Part shown: positions 8,418-18,418 of the stretch, piece by piece | Layout of the letters: every line of letters starts with the position of its first letter | Numbering within the stretch: position 1 is the first letter of the stretch | Source of the DNA: a virus | Strand: one strand, 5' to 3' | IMG/VR virus record: IMGVR_UViG_3300045125_000172 | Coordinates: 1-64,000 of that record | DNA length: 64,000 bases | The notes under the pieces: model-generated | What the model was told of the DNA's origin: nothing | What the model saw: only the letters and a program-made list of their open reading frames with translations | The model's database searches: none | Position numbers and translations under genes: made by a program

Positions 8418-10699
8418 GGTTTTGGAATATAAGTTTTTTCCGCAACCAAACCGTCTTTGTTTTTTGACTTTGATCCTTTAATTATAAGCACATTACCAAT
8501 AAATAATTGATTCCTATATTGTTTGTAAACTTCTGGAAAATATACGATAGAATCAATAACGGCTGTTCCGTCATTAATTGATACAAAAGCCATTTCCGCG
8601 CCCACATCTTTTCCTCTTTTAGTTTTTACAACGCGTATATTTTCTACCTCTCCTGCGAGCATAATACTATTAGCCATATATCCATTCTTAAAATCTTTAC
8701 AAGAGCAAGTAACCATACTGATATCATACATATCTATTCTAGAGCAACTAATGGAATATCCAAGAAGCATATTTTCTGTATCAGCAATCCACTCGATAGA
8801 ATCTTGCAATGAGTATGGAGGATTTAACAGACTATATGATAATTGTTCTATAACAATTTTACGTTTAGCTGTAATTTTACCATTTAATACCACTGCTAGA
8901 TTTTTTAAGAGCGATAATTTATCATCATAAAATTTGTGTAAATTTTCACATTCTTTATTGGTTAATTGTGTTATTATATTGTATTCAAATAACATCTGGT
9001 TCCTTGTCATACCTAGATGATCCAGTGCTCCGGATTGTATTAGAGCTTTACTAGCTGTAGAATTGATATTATTTAATACAAATAACAAATCCATCCAACT
9101 GTATTCTGTTATATTTTTGGTGTTATTATTTAATAAATTTTTTAATTTATCATACGCAGACTTACCAAATCCCTTGATATCTGTTAATCCAAAGAATATT
9201 TTACTATTTTTAAGTTCAACAAATTCATTTAATAGTCTTATATCTGGTTTGCAGACTTCTATGTTCATTTCTATTGCATTTTGTACAAGTTCTTTAATTT
9301 CTGCCTGAGGATCTATTTTATCTTTAGCAAACCTTAAATATGACGCAAAAAATATTCTTGGAAAGTGTGCTTTGGCATATGCTGATAAATAACAATTCAT
9401 AGCATAACTTACCGCATGACTTTTATTAAAAGAATATCTTTGACTTTTTTCTATCCAGTTAAAAATTTCTTCAGCTTCTTTTGGTTTTAAAATACCCACT
9501 TTTTCACAACCGTTGACGAAAGTATTTTTAAGTTTAGCCATTTCTTCTGGTTTCTTTTTACCAATTGCTTTGCGTAACATATCTGCTTCTTGCAAATTGA
9601 ATCCAGCAACAACACGAGCTATTTCCATAGCTTGTTCTTGATAAACCATTTCTCCGTATGTTGTTTGTAGAATCGGTTCTAAACTCTCATGAAAATAATC
9701 CACTGCTTCTTCACCATTTTTTTTATCTATGTAGTGATTACTTACACTTTTACCATCTCTAATAGCCTCAAGACAATTATGTACAACTACTCCGCCGGCT
9801 ATAAAATTATGATGAGGAGCCTTCATAGAAATGTCATAAACATCTTTTATTCCTATGGAAATTTTCTCTTTTAAAGTAACCCATCTGCCATGAACAGTGT
9901 GTGGTAATCTGTGTTTAACTTTAGCATTATTTACTTTTTCTATGGTTATTGATCCTTCACTAAATTGTCTATGATGATTAGGACACATATAGCACAAGTT
10001 ATCTGGATCATTATTTGTAAACCTATTACCATCTATATGGTTAACGTCAAGAGAACCAGATGTCCAATCACAGAATATACATTTTTCTATATATCTATTG
10101 TAACATCTTCTCCTAAAACACCTAGTTCCAAATCCTGGTTTTTTATAAATTGGACCTCTTCTTTGTCTTACTAAGATTCTATCTCCAATATTGATATCTC
10201 TTAATTCTTTCCATCCATACGGAGTCAAAAGTTTGTGGTCTTCTGTACATTCTAACTTATAGTCTTTTTCTCCACTTTTGGTTGTTTTTCTTTCTGTAGA
10301 ATTAATCACTATTTTAAAACATTCTTTTTGTCCAGTGTAAAATGCATTTAGCATAGGGTTTGTTACAAATATGCCATTTTTTTCATCGTAGGAAAGTAAC
10401 TCTGGATATTGATTTGGATTATTGGCAATGTCTTTTATTTTAACATTGATATAACTATCTCTACCATCTTTACGAACATATTTTCTCACAGATATTTTTG
10501 TGTCACCGGAGATACATCCTGGTCTCATGATACTAATTAAAGCAGCCAATTCTTCTATATTAGATGGCTTTAATTTTTTAGCCATTGATCGTCCAAGTCT
10601 TGATTCTAATTGGAAACATCCTTTTGTATTTCCACTAGAAATCAAACCCCAAGTTTTTGGACAATCAAGATCCATTGAGGATATGTCAGCATTAAACAT
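8414..10699 (-). CDS. dnaE: DNA polymerase III alpha, C-terminal gene (fingers, HhH, OB), with intein
   Basis: 761-residue precursor; 514 residues once the 247-residue intein is removed. It begins at the point equivalent to the loop after the third catalytic Asp of E. coli DnaE: FQLESRLGRSMAKKL, then IMRPG|CLEAIRDG, YGEMVYQEQAMEIARVVAGF, ADMLRKAIGKKKPEEM, SFNKSHAVSYAM, then a helix-hairpin-helix region (DIKGFGKSAYDKL) and a C-terminal OB domain. The palm aspartates and PHP domain are on the separate upstream gene at 11563-13442. Start ATG overlaps the dnaQ-like stop by 8 bp. The two parts must associate to make an active polymerase. Confidence 0.93.
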   Translation of the reverse strand: MFNADISSMDLDCPKTWGLISSGNTKGCFQLESRLGRSMAKKLKPSNIEELAALISIMRPGCISGDTKISVRKYVRKDGRDSYINVKIKDIANNPNQYPELLSYDEKNGIFVTNPMLNAFYTGQKECFKIVINSTERKTTKSGEKDYKLECTEDHKLLTPYGWKELRDINIGDRILVRQRRGPIYKKPGFGTRCFRRRCYNRYIEKCIFCDWTSGSLDVNHIDGNRFTNNDPDNLCYMCPNHHRQFSEGSITIEKVNNAKVKHRLPHTVHGRWVTLKEKISIGIKDVYDISMKAPHHNFIAGGVVVHNCLEAIRDGKSVSNHYIDKKNGEEAVDYFHESLEPILQTTYGEMVYQEQAMEIARVVAGFNLQEADMLRKAIGKKKPEEMAKLKNTFVNGCEKVGILKPKEAEEIFNWIEKSQRYSFNKSHAVSYAMNCYLSAYAKAHFPRIFFASYLRFAKDKIDPQAEIKELVQNAIEMNIEVCKPDIRLLNEFVELKNSKIFFGLTDIKGFGKSAYDKLKNLLNNNTKNITEYSWMDLLFVLNNINSTASKALIQSGALDHLGMTRNQMLFEYNIITQLTNKECENLHKFYDDKLSLLKNLAVVLNGKITAKRKIVIEQLSYSLLNPPYSLQDSIEWIADTENMLLGYSISCSRIDMYDISMVTCSCKDFKNGYMANSIMLAGEVENIRVVKTKRGKDVGAEMAFVSINDGTAVIDSIVYFPEVYKQYRNQLFIGNVLIIKGSKSKNKDGLVAEKTYIPKP
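9776..10516 (-). other. Intein with HNH homing endonuclease in PolIII alpha
   Basis: 247 residues within the polymerase frame, with exact ends from extein continuity: …IMRPG then CISGDTKI (Cys1, block A) and …GGVVVHN then Cys+1. Block B is TEDH at intein residues 91-94; the C-terminal splice block ends His246-Asn247. Between them is an HNH nuclease domain with C146-x2-C149, VNHIDGNR (H160) and C175-x2-C178-x2-HH. Splicing would restore RPG-CLEAIRDG at a conserved polymerase motif, a typical intein site. Confidence 0.95.
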
Positions 10700-11384
10700 T
10701 CAAAAAAGCGTCCTTAAATTTAATTTTATTACACAAATTCTTATGAAGTTTCAAAAATCTTAATAGTATAGCAGCACAGTCTTTTACATCTTTTAGAGCG
10801 TCGTGTGCATTGTCTTTTGATATTCCTAGATAATCTCTTACATTATCTAATGATAAGCTTTTAATATCTTCCACATCAAAGAACCAATAGTATACTAGAT
10901 TCATAATATCTAATACATCTCTTGGATAAAATATATTGGATTCACTCTCTTTATTAACATTACCATATTTATTGCTAAGTCTATTAACAATTTTTAAATC
11001 AAACCTATATATGTTATATCCTGCCGCAATTGGTGCTGAAAACTGTGATTTTTTTGTTGATCTACAGTGATATTTATCCAAGTATTCATTGAACATTGTC
11101 CACGCCTGCTTTTGTGGCATAGATTTGTGCCAAGAACTTAATATATCTTCCTGAGAACATCCTCGTACTTTTGAATGAAATCCAAGGATATCGCTATCAT
11201 ACTTGAAGTCAGGATCGTTGTCAAGCTTATCTGGCTTGACCATGATATTGAATTCGGAATTTGGAACTATATCCATTTTTGATGGATCGATCATAATAGC
11301 AGCAATTTGAACAGGACTACATATTGATGGATCAGCACCGTCGGTTTCAAAATCAAACACGCAAATTTTATTGTATTGTTTCAT
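10692..11384 (-). CDS. dnaQ: DnaQ-like 3'-5' proofreading exonuclease
   Basis: 230 residues, DEDDh family. Exo I is VFDFETDG (Asp/Glu near 10-12), exo II is GYNIYRFDLKIV, and exo III is NAHDALKDVKDC with His and Asp. It lies between the two halves of the PolIII alpha gene and overlaps the second half by 8 bp, so it is the obvious epsilon-type proofreading subunit. Its start follows a small gene by 2 bp. Confidence 0.9.
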   Translation of the reverse strand: MKQYNKICVFDFETDGADPSICSPVQIAAIMIDPSKMDIVPNSEFNIMVKPDKLDNDPDFKYDSDILGFHSKVRGCSQEDILSSWHKSMPQKQAWTMFNEYLDKYHCRSTKKSQFSAPIAAGYNIYRFDLKIVNRLSNKYGNVNKESESNIFYPRDVLDIMNLVYYWFFDVEDIKSLSLDNVRDYLGISKDNAHDALKDVKDCAAILLRFLKLHKNLCNKIKFKDAFLNV

Positions 11385-11386
11385 TA

Positions 11387-11560
11387 TCAGTTAACCTGAA
11401 CCTCTTGTAGTGGTGTAATCATAACCTTTTCGTTTGTTGCCTCTTTAAGAGCATTTAATACTTTGCAGCAGCTAACACGCTCTTCCTCTGCCTTAATATA
11501 TGTTTCATTATTAAGTGTAAATTTTTCTCCAATATTTAAATCTTTAAATAATTTATTCAT
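11387..11560 (-). CDS. Small hypothetical protein in polymerase operon
   Basis: 57 residues, starting MNKLFKDLNIGEKFTL and containing EEERVSCCKVL. A strong AAAGGAG lies 8 bp upstream and sits inside the last codons of the polymerase N-part gene (LLKGE-stop), so translation is probably coupled. Short proteins with a NIGEKF-type start that set out a small beta-barrel are common in phages. Function not assigned. Confidence 0.7.
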   Translation of the reverse strand: MNKLFKDLNIGEKFTLNNETYIKAEEERVSCCKVLNALKEATNEKVMITPLQEVQVN

Positions 11561-11562
11561 TA

Positions 11563-13442
11563 TTATTCTCCTTTTAATAAATCTTGAATTGTCATAATTT
11601 TATCCAGCATGGCGATACCGAGAATATCGAATTTAATAATACCTAGACTTTCTAAATCTTGCATTTCCATACCGGCGATTGTTTGATCGTTCTTACTATC
11701 ATAAACCATTGGACAAGACTCTCCAAGAGGGGTAGGACTTATCGCTATCCCAGCAGCATGTTTTGATTGATTAGTTTTTGTTCCTTCTAATCTTATTGCT
11801 TGCTCAAATCTTTTTGCTAGTGGACCAACCAGATTATCATTATCATCAATATAGCACCATTCTGATAGTTCTTTTGATTTATTTTCTAATGCCCATCTAA
11901 TAATTGATGCTTCTCCATATTCTTCTTTCATGTCTTGCAATTCGTCTGCTATTTTAGCTTCGTCTGGAATATGTTTAGTAATATTATTCATTTCTTCAAA
12001 CGTAATATTGCCATAAGCTCTTAAAACATCTTTTAATGCTCCTCGACCTTTCATTGTATTAAAAGTAATCATTTGTGAAACTTTATCATGACCATACTTA
12101 TCTTTGATATAGTTGATAACATCTTCTCGTTTGTTAATAGGAACGTCAACATCAATATCTGGCATTGATATATGATTAGCTGTATTTCTTCCAGAATTAT
12201 AAAATCTGTCAAAAATCAATCCATATTTTATAGGATCTATCGCTGTTATGCCTACTAAATATGAAACCATACACCCAGCAGCAGAACCTCTTCCGGGACC
12301 GGGCAGCCAATTATTAGATCGAACATACTGTAGGATATCTTGAATGATTAAGAAATAACTTGATAGACCAGCGTTCTGTAACACAGATAATTCGTATTTT
12401 ATTCTTTCTACATATTGATTTGTCATGTGTTCATTATTATGGACTTTTTCTGTTATTTTTTCTTTCCATCCGTTGCGACATAGTTCCCTTAAATATTCTG
12501 CTTCTGAGAAACCGTCTGGACATTTAAAATTCGGTAATGTTGGCTTGGAAGTAATATCATAGTTTTCACATAAAGAGTCTATATAATTTGTATTATCTAT
12601 CTCTTCTTCTGTGTGTAGCTGATTAATTTCTTCATGATCTAATATATGATAATTATCAGAGATAAAAAATGTCTCCATACCAACTTCTTCATTATTTAGA
12701 ATTTTTGAGTAACATCTGTTAGTGTTGTTTTTAAGATTATTACATAATAAAATCCTTTGATCAACAGCGTCCTCTTTTTCTGCATAATGAGCATCCGGTG
12801 TGCATATAACTTTAAGCCCTGTTTCTGATGAAATACTTCTAACGCATTCCGTCATTTTAGATTGCATAGGGTTGTTAGTCCAATCCATCAATTGAGCTTC
12901 TAGAAAAAAATTATCTGAGCCACCAAAAATTTCTTTTAGATAGGAAGCTTTATTAATTAAAATGTCTTTCCAGTCCGGATTTATCTCGGTATAATTACTA
13001 ATACTATTAGCTAGAACTGATCCTAAGTGTCCAGCAAATCCTATTATGTTTCCATCCAACAGAGAGCCAAGTCGTACTAAGTCTATTCTTGGTTTATAAT
13101 AATAAAATTCTGGTTTGTTGGTTTCCGATATTATCTTTATAAGAGTTTTCCATCCAGCATAGTTTTTAGCTAAAATAACCAAATGGCTTAGTTTTTTATT
13201 GTCATTATTTTTAATTGATGCATCATCATCACATACATACAATTCACAGCCAAGTATGGGTTTGATTCCATTTTTTTCATGCACGAATGGAACTTAACAG
13301 CACCTGCTATGTTCCCGTGATCGGTTAACGCGCATGTTTTAATACCTGTTTTGATACATCTTTTTGCAATTTGTTCTGGCTTAGATAATCCGTCTAAAAT
13401 TGAAAAGTGACTATGAACATGCAATGGAGTATAATGTTTCAT
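11563..13442 (-). CDS. dnaE: DNA polymerase III alpha, N-terminal gene (PHP and palm)
   Basis: About 626 residues. PHP domain: HVHSHFSILDG and LTDHGNIAGAVKFH, then LGCELYVC. Palm: GPGRGSAAGCMVSYLVGIT and MPDIDVDVP with two catalytic Asp, then MQDLESLGIIKFDILGIA with the third. It ends just after this at LLKGE. A one-base gap at the A7 run (13271-13277) breaks the frame between KFHSCMKK and NGIKPILGC. The rest of the enzyme is in 8414-10699. TKHAAG-like segment (QSKHAAGIAIS) is also present. Confidence 0.93.
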
Positions 13443-14439
13443 TATTTAATTTCGCCAGGAGCTTGATAGTGTCCAAAAGAGTGATTATTTTGTTTATATA
13501 AGCTCGTCACTGTATCTATTCCTAAAATTTCTATGTCGTGTTTAACCTGTTCGCATTTTGTCATAAATGCATCCTTTTTACATACTTGATTATCTCTGTA
13601 TTCAATATGCGGGGTAATGTGTGAGTCCTCAAATGTAGTTTTGCCGAAGTGACATAGTTTACTACACATCCATGTTTTTCGCAAGTGTGGTTTTCTGCTT
13701 TTTTTATAATTTCAAACTTGTCTTTTAGCATCAATTCTGTTTTAGCCAAATCTTTTTTATCAAAACATATCGAGAAAGGACCACCATCATTAATAAAATT
13801 AATAGAAACCATTATATTTTCTATATCTGGATATAAATGACTAACAGCATAATGATATATTCTTAGCTGTGGATCATTTTCTAAACATTCTTGAGTTTTT
13901 CTTTTGCCTGTGGCCCAATTTAATCTTTTTCCTGTTTTCCAGTCAACAATTTCATAAAAATTATCGTCTACCTTTGTTATAAGATCAATCGTTCCTTTTA
14001 TTGCTAAATATCCTTCTAAAATACCTTCATCTGTTTGGTATTTATACTTTGCCCAAGGCTTTTTAATAACAATATCAAAATGTTGTTCTGGACAAACTAT
14101 AGTCCTATTTCTTGGATCAAACATACCATTATTATGAGTAATAGTTTTTATTACCCATGCATAACAATCTTTTTTGTCTTGAGGTAACCATGTATGATGA
14201 GTATTGTTTTTAGTATAGTAGTCGTATACCCGATTAAATAGTTCGTCAATAGAGTAGGTCTTGGTATCTATTTCGCCGACAATTTCATCTTCTACAGACT
14301 TTAATTTATCTTGTTGAGCTTTTTTAATTACGGCAAGTAATTCTAATACTTTATGAACTATTGTTCCTTTATCAGCTTTTTTATTGGACGGACCTCTCCA
14401 ACCAAGTACATATTCTAAATAATACTGCTGTTCGCACAT
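13442..14439 (-). CDS. Cas4/AddB-like PD-(D/E)XK nuclease with Fe-S cysteines
   Basis: About 330 residues after joining a frame break near 13677. RecB-type motifs: GTIVHKVLE (His), IKGTIDLI (Asp) and YEIVDWKTGKR (E/D-x-K). Cysteines are placed as in the iron-staple nucleases: one at MCEQQYYLEY, and three late, CEKTWMCSKLC in the corrected frame. The sensible N-terminus includes ITYFRSSSYNAHS upstream of the ATG at 14439, so the true start may be non-ATG near 14480. It precedes the polymerase gene with a 1-bp overlap. Probable exonuclease for recombination or end-processing. Confidence 0.8.
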
Positions 14440-14477
14440 AGAATGAGCATTGTAAGATGAGCTTCTAAAATATGTAA

Positions 14478-15056
14478 TTATAATGGTAATATTCCTTTGC
14501 TGCTGAGAAACTCATTTAAAATTAAATTTTGATCATTGATAGAGATTAATTTATTATCTATAATTAGATCAAAATTATTTTGATCATATCTATCATTGTC
14601 TAGAGCTGTTTCGCTATCATGATTTGAATTAAATGGATTTCTTGTTAATTTGATCACTATTCCACCAACATTTTTTATTGCTTGTACTTCATTAGGAAAT
14701 CTACAATCCGCTACAATAGCCATGTCTGGTTTTTCTTTAAGTATTTTATTAATGGTGGCGTTTGTCCAAACGCCTTGTTGCATTGTGCGAAAAATATCCG
14801 TCCCAATAAACTGCATTACTTCTCTGGCAGTTAATTGTTGGTTATTCCAAACACAATTTACAAGTTCATTTTTTTGCTCATCAGTACCGTAACACTGATC
14901 ATATGTTAAGCCTAGTATATTAATACAGATATCCTTTTTAAGAGGATCAGCAAAGTTGTATACTTTAACATCACCAACAAATTGTTTGGATACAAACTCG
15001 GAACAGGTTGTTTTGCCAGATTGTTTTCTTCCAGCGAATGATATGATTTTTGTCAT
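14478..15056 (-). CDS. Deoxynucleoside monophosphate kinase
   Basis: 192 residues from an ATG at 15056. P-loop SFAGRKQSGKTTCSE at the N-terminus, then NFADPLKKDI, REVMQFIGTDIFR and ADCRFPNEVQAI, the layout of T4 gp1-like dNMP kinases. In the raw sequence it is in frame with the primase upstream, but removal of one A near 15090 gives the primase its own stop in an ATGA overlap with this start, so I call two genes. It would feed dNDPs to the adjacent replication enzymes. Confidence 0.85.
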   Translation of the reverse strand: MTKIISFAGRKQSGKTTCSEFVSKQFVGDVKVYNFADPLKKDICINILGLTYDQCYGTDEQKNELVNCVWNNQQLTAREVMQFIGTDIFRTMQQGVWTNATINKILKEKPDMAIVADCRFPNEVQAIKNVGGIVIKLTRNPFNSNHDSETALDNDRYDQNNFDLIIDNKLISINDQNLILNEFLSSKGILPL

Positions 15057-16165
15057 GTATTTATTTTCGATATGATTTGTTCTTTTAATTTCTTCATTAG
15101 ATAATTCTGCTATATCGTTTTTTGATATATGAATGTGTTGTATATTATATATTTTTTTACACTTATTGTCAATTTGTGTTCTTGCTTTCATGCCAGCATC
15201 ATCAGAATCGGTAATAATTACCAGAGTCATGGCTCCACTAGTATCTAGCAACATCTTTTGTTTGTCATTCAGATTAGATCCAAATATAGCTACGGCATTG
15301 TGTATGCCATTACTTTCTAGTTTCCAAACATTACCAGGACTTTCAACAATAATAGCGGTTCTACTTTCTTTAATATATTTTTTAGCAAACCAAAAGTTAT
15401 ACAAACAATTCTCAGCAGAAAATCCCTTATTGTGTTTCCATTTTGGTTTTAATTCATCAGATACTGATCTACCACTGCACCCTATCATGTGCTGATAATC
15501 TGTGTCGTAAATAGGAACCACCGCTCTTCCAGACATTTCCTTGTTTGCTGCTTCGCAGTCTCCAACATCATACTTATCTAATATTACTGGATCAAATCCT
15601 CTAGATATAAAATACGGACTAGGTATCTTTAATAATTTTCTTACTTGATTTCTATTAGGATGATTCGTGGTAGCTGTTTGTTTTGTGTTAAGTATATTTA
15701 GACTATTAATAAAGTTATTTTTTCTTTTTCTTTATTTGATATCTTTAAATCTCTTAGATTAATCTTACCAAAATCTGTTAAAAACTTAAGTGTTTCTGAA
15801 AAACTTACTGTCTCATCTCCGTCACATGACCAATCATATTTTTTATGAGATAAAATTCCTCTAACAAAACCTATTATTGATCCTTTAAAATGTTTTTCGC
15901 ATTGATGAGTTCTGCATTTCCAGTTTCCTCTATATGACTCTCCAACATAATATAGATTAATTGCGGACTCATTATCTCCACCATGTATTGGACAGGGCAT
16001 ACTTATGAACTTGCTGTTTTGTTTATACTCAAGGTCAAAATAGTCCAATAAATCGGTTATATTATCGCATAAACGATCACACAAAATTTTTAACTTTTGC
16101 TGATCAATCGAATGGAATGTTTTCTTCATCTTTAACTTCGAACCCATCTTCATCATCTTTTCCAT
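15053..16165 (-). CDS. dnaG: DnaG-type primase (zinc finger plus TOPRIM)
   Basis: About 360 residues. N-terminal zinc-binding domain: CPIHGG, then WKCRTHQCEKHFKGSIIGFVR. After a frame break near 15715 the RNA-polymerase core follows: PSPYFISRGF, AVVPIYDTD, and TOPRIM residues AIIVESPGNVWKL and LVIITDSDDAG. The C-terminal helicase-binding domain is missing or very short. Start is either 16165 (GGAG 7 nt upstream) or the internal ATG at 16129. It overlaps the DnaB end by up to 60 bp, fitting a coupled primase-helicase pair. Confidence 0.87.
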
Positions 16166-17554
16166 TTACAATCTCCAATCTGGTTTTTCCTTCAGTAATT
16201 TTTGCACACCAACCCTTCATGTGACAATTGATATAATCATTATCCTCAAGTCCTGCCCCGTGTCTACTAATCAATGGTATAAGTTTTCTGTTTCCGTTTG
16301 TTGGTCCATCTTCTGCAATTTCTTCATCACTTTTTCTTTTAAATATAGAAAAATTACTACACAACCATATAATTCTATCTGATCCACTCGCTGTGTCTGT
16401 GCTTTCTTTTGTTATTCCGTCTCTATTTAATTGCACAAATGCCACGATTGGTAATTGATATTTACAGGCAAAATTATGTAATGTGGTCATCATAAAACCA
16501 AGAACTTGGTATTCTTTCATATCTTGGCTTATACCAGCACTATCCATAAGTTTTAGATAGTCATAAAAAATTACACAGGGTTTTGCTGTGCCGTCTGAAT
16601 TCAATCCTACTTCTTTAATTATCCATCTTCGCATAATAGACAATTGCTCATCAAAAGATTTACCAGCGATAGACTTGTGAAACAATGGTGTTTGTTTTAA
16701 ATCGTTAACAGCATCTTCTATCTTCTTTTTAAGGATGGTGTTTGTGCAAACTTTCCGCTTTCAATTTTATTGATCTCTATCTCTGTCATCATTGCTAATA
16801 TGCGATGAATATGATCTCCTTTAGTCATTTCTGTATCCATATTCAACACCGGTATTTTTAATTTATTTGCAATATAAAAACCCATATTATCAGATAACAG
16901 AGTTTTACCGGTCTTTGGTCTTGCTGCAATAACATTGATAGTACTTTTTCTTAAACCACCACCAATAGCAAAATCGTATGCCGGAAATCCTGTAGAAATA
17001 CCGACCTGATCTATTGGATTAGCTATTAAGTCTTCTATATATTCTTCTAGATTATCACTAATTTGTATAGGACTACTATCCTGATCCTCCATAGATGTGC
17101 TAAAGTTTAATATTGGTTCTTCAACCAAACTCATTATATGAGAAATGGGTTCGGATCCCGTAACATTAAGCACATTATTTTTTATATCGTCTAATTTTTT
17201 ATGTAATTTTCTGGCTATTTCTAATTTTCTAATCTTCGCAGCAAACTGTAATAGATTATCAAAATTTGCAGGAAAATCCAAGATTGCTTTTAGGTGTTGC
17301 GTCTCCTCTTTTTTCTGCAAAACATAGTCTAAATCTAATTCTTTGGCTGCGGAGAAGATAGAGGCTATATCAATTGATTGACAATTATGGTCAACAAATA
17401 TCTTTTTTAAACATTTGTATATAATAATATTACTATCTATTGTAAAACTATTTTCATTTAAAATATCTGCAACTTCCAGATATGCTTTTTCTCCATACTG
17501 ACATAATATGGATAAGACTGCTCTTTCAGCAGATGGGTCGAATAGGATATTCAT
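16104..17554 (-). CDS. dnaB: Replicative DNA helicase, DnaB family
   Basis: About 480 residues. N-terminal DnaB domain (PSAERAVLSILCQYGEKAY), linker, then the RecA-like ATPase: AARPKTGKTLLSDN (Walker A), NMDTEM, CVIFYDYLKLMD (Walker B) and FVQLNRDG (motif H3/4-like). A frame break near 16731 separates the two parts and one added A restores SLKKKIEDAVNDLKQ. Hexameric helicase of the replication fork; partner of the primase gene that follows it. Confidence 0.92.
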
Positions 17555-17561
17555 TTATTAA

Positions 17562-17934
17562 TTATCCAGCAGAGGTTGAGCATTTGTTGCATTTGTATCT
17601 TGTTTTATCTAGAACCATTGCTGGATTGCATTTTTCTTTTTTCCACAACACCTACAGGTTAACTCTATGTGAGAAAATTGTCTATTTCTTTCTGTTGGTG
17701 GAACTTTAGATAGTTTTTGATCTATTTCAACGTCCTCTTTATGGAGATTTTTTCTGACATCTTATCAAACAGATTGATTGAACTACCTTTGGCTTTTGAC
17801 TTGTTTGTTTTGATATTACTATTTAATTTTGGAACAATATCTTCTTCTTCATTTGTGTCCGGTAATAGCGATGACAATAAAGCAATTAGTCCTTTTATTT
17901 GTTCTGGATTATTTTTTAAATTTTCAAGATCCAT
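17562..17934 (-). CDS. Small zinc-ribbon protein
   Basis: About 124 residues after joining two A-run breaks near 17745 and 17640. The C-terminal third has four to six Cys in CRCCGKK and KCNPAMVL plus YKCNKC, a zinc-ribbon pattern. The N-terminus (MDLENLKNNPEQIKGLIALL) is helical and acidic. It directly precedes dnaB, so a role in replication or DNA binding is plausible but unproven. Confidence 0.65.
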
Positions 17935-18418
17935 TCTTCACCTTATTTCTTTGTATAGATAAAATAATATCTGATAAATTTTTAATACTATTAGCCAGAT
18001 AAGACAGTCTGTCTGTTCTTTGTTTGGCATATTTTTTAATATTATTTAATGATGTGGCCTTATCGTTATGTTTTATTGCTTGGCCAGCTTTCTCAACATA
18101 CCCATAACCTTTGTAGTTGTTGATTTCATCTGCTATTGTTTCTTTGATAGTTTCGTCAGCCCAATTGTATCTTGCTATTTCTCTATTTATAGTTCTTTGA
18201 ATAAAAAAAGCGTACTGTCCTAACCTATATGCTATATTACCACAGTCTTCCGGAGACAACTTTTCTAAAGCCTCCCTGTTCATGGATAAATACTGCTGTA
18301 GTTCGGACTCTGTTAAATATGAATTTTGGGCAATATATTTTCCTAGTCCTAATGAATTTTCGTATTCATCTAGAATCGTATCCCAATTCTGCATTTCTTC
18401 TTTAGCTGTTTTTGACAT
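17924..18418 (-). CDS. Conserved phage hypothetical protein
   Basis: 164 residues, intact, all-helical, charged, with no recognised domain. Highlights are YLSMNREALEKLSPEDCGNI and RQYAFF-like AYRLGQYAFFIQRTINRE. It overlaps the zinc-ribbon gene by 11 bp and the nuclease gene by 17 bp, in an operon of recombination and replication genes. Could be a helicase loader or coat factor; not assigned. Confidence 0.6.
   Translation of the reverse strand: MSKTAKEEMQNWDTILDEYENSLGLGKYIAQNSYLTESELQQYLSMNREALEKLSPEDCGNIAYRLGQYAFFIQRTINREIARYNWADETIKETIADEINNYKGYGYVEKAGQAIKHNDKATSLNNIKKYAKQRTDRLSYLANSIKNLSDIILSIQRNKVKNGS

Noticed and set aside
8347-8445. N-terminal extension of SSB
   Set aside because: It covers the promoter and the SSB ATG has its own strong ribosome-binding site.
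13265-13285. A-AAA-AAA slippery run in PolIII N-part as a programmed -1 frameshift
   Set aside because: The site would work, but the same kind of break occurs in dozens of unrelated genes in this window, so sequence error is simpler.
14478-16165. True primase-kinase fusion protein
   Set aside because: One-base correction near 15090 gives a normal stop/start overlap; fusion is not needed to explain the frame.
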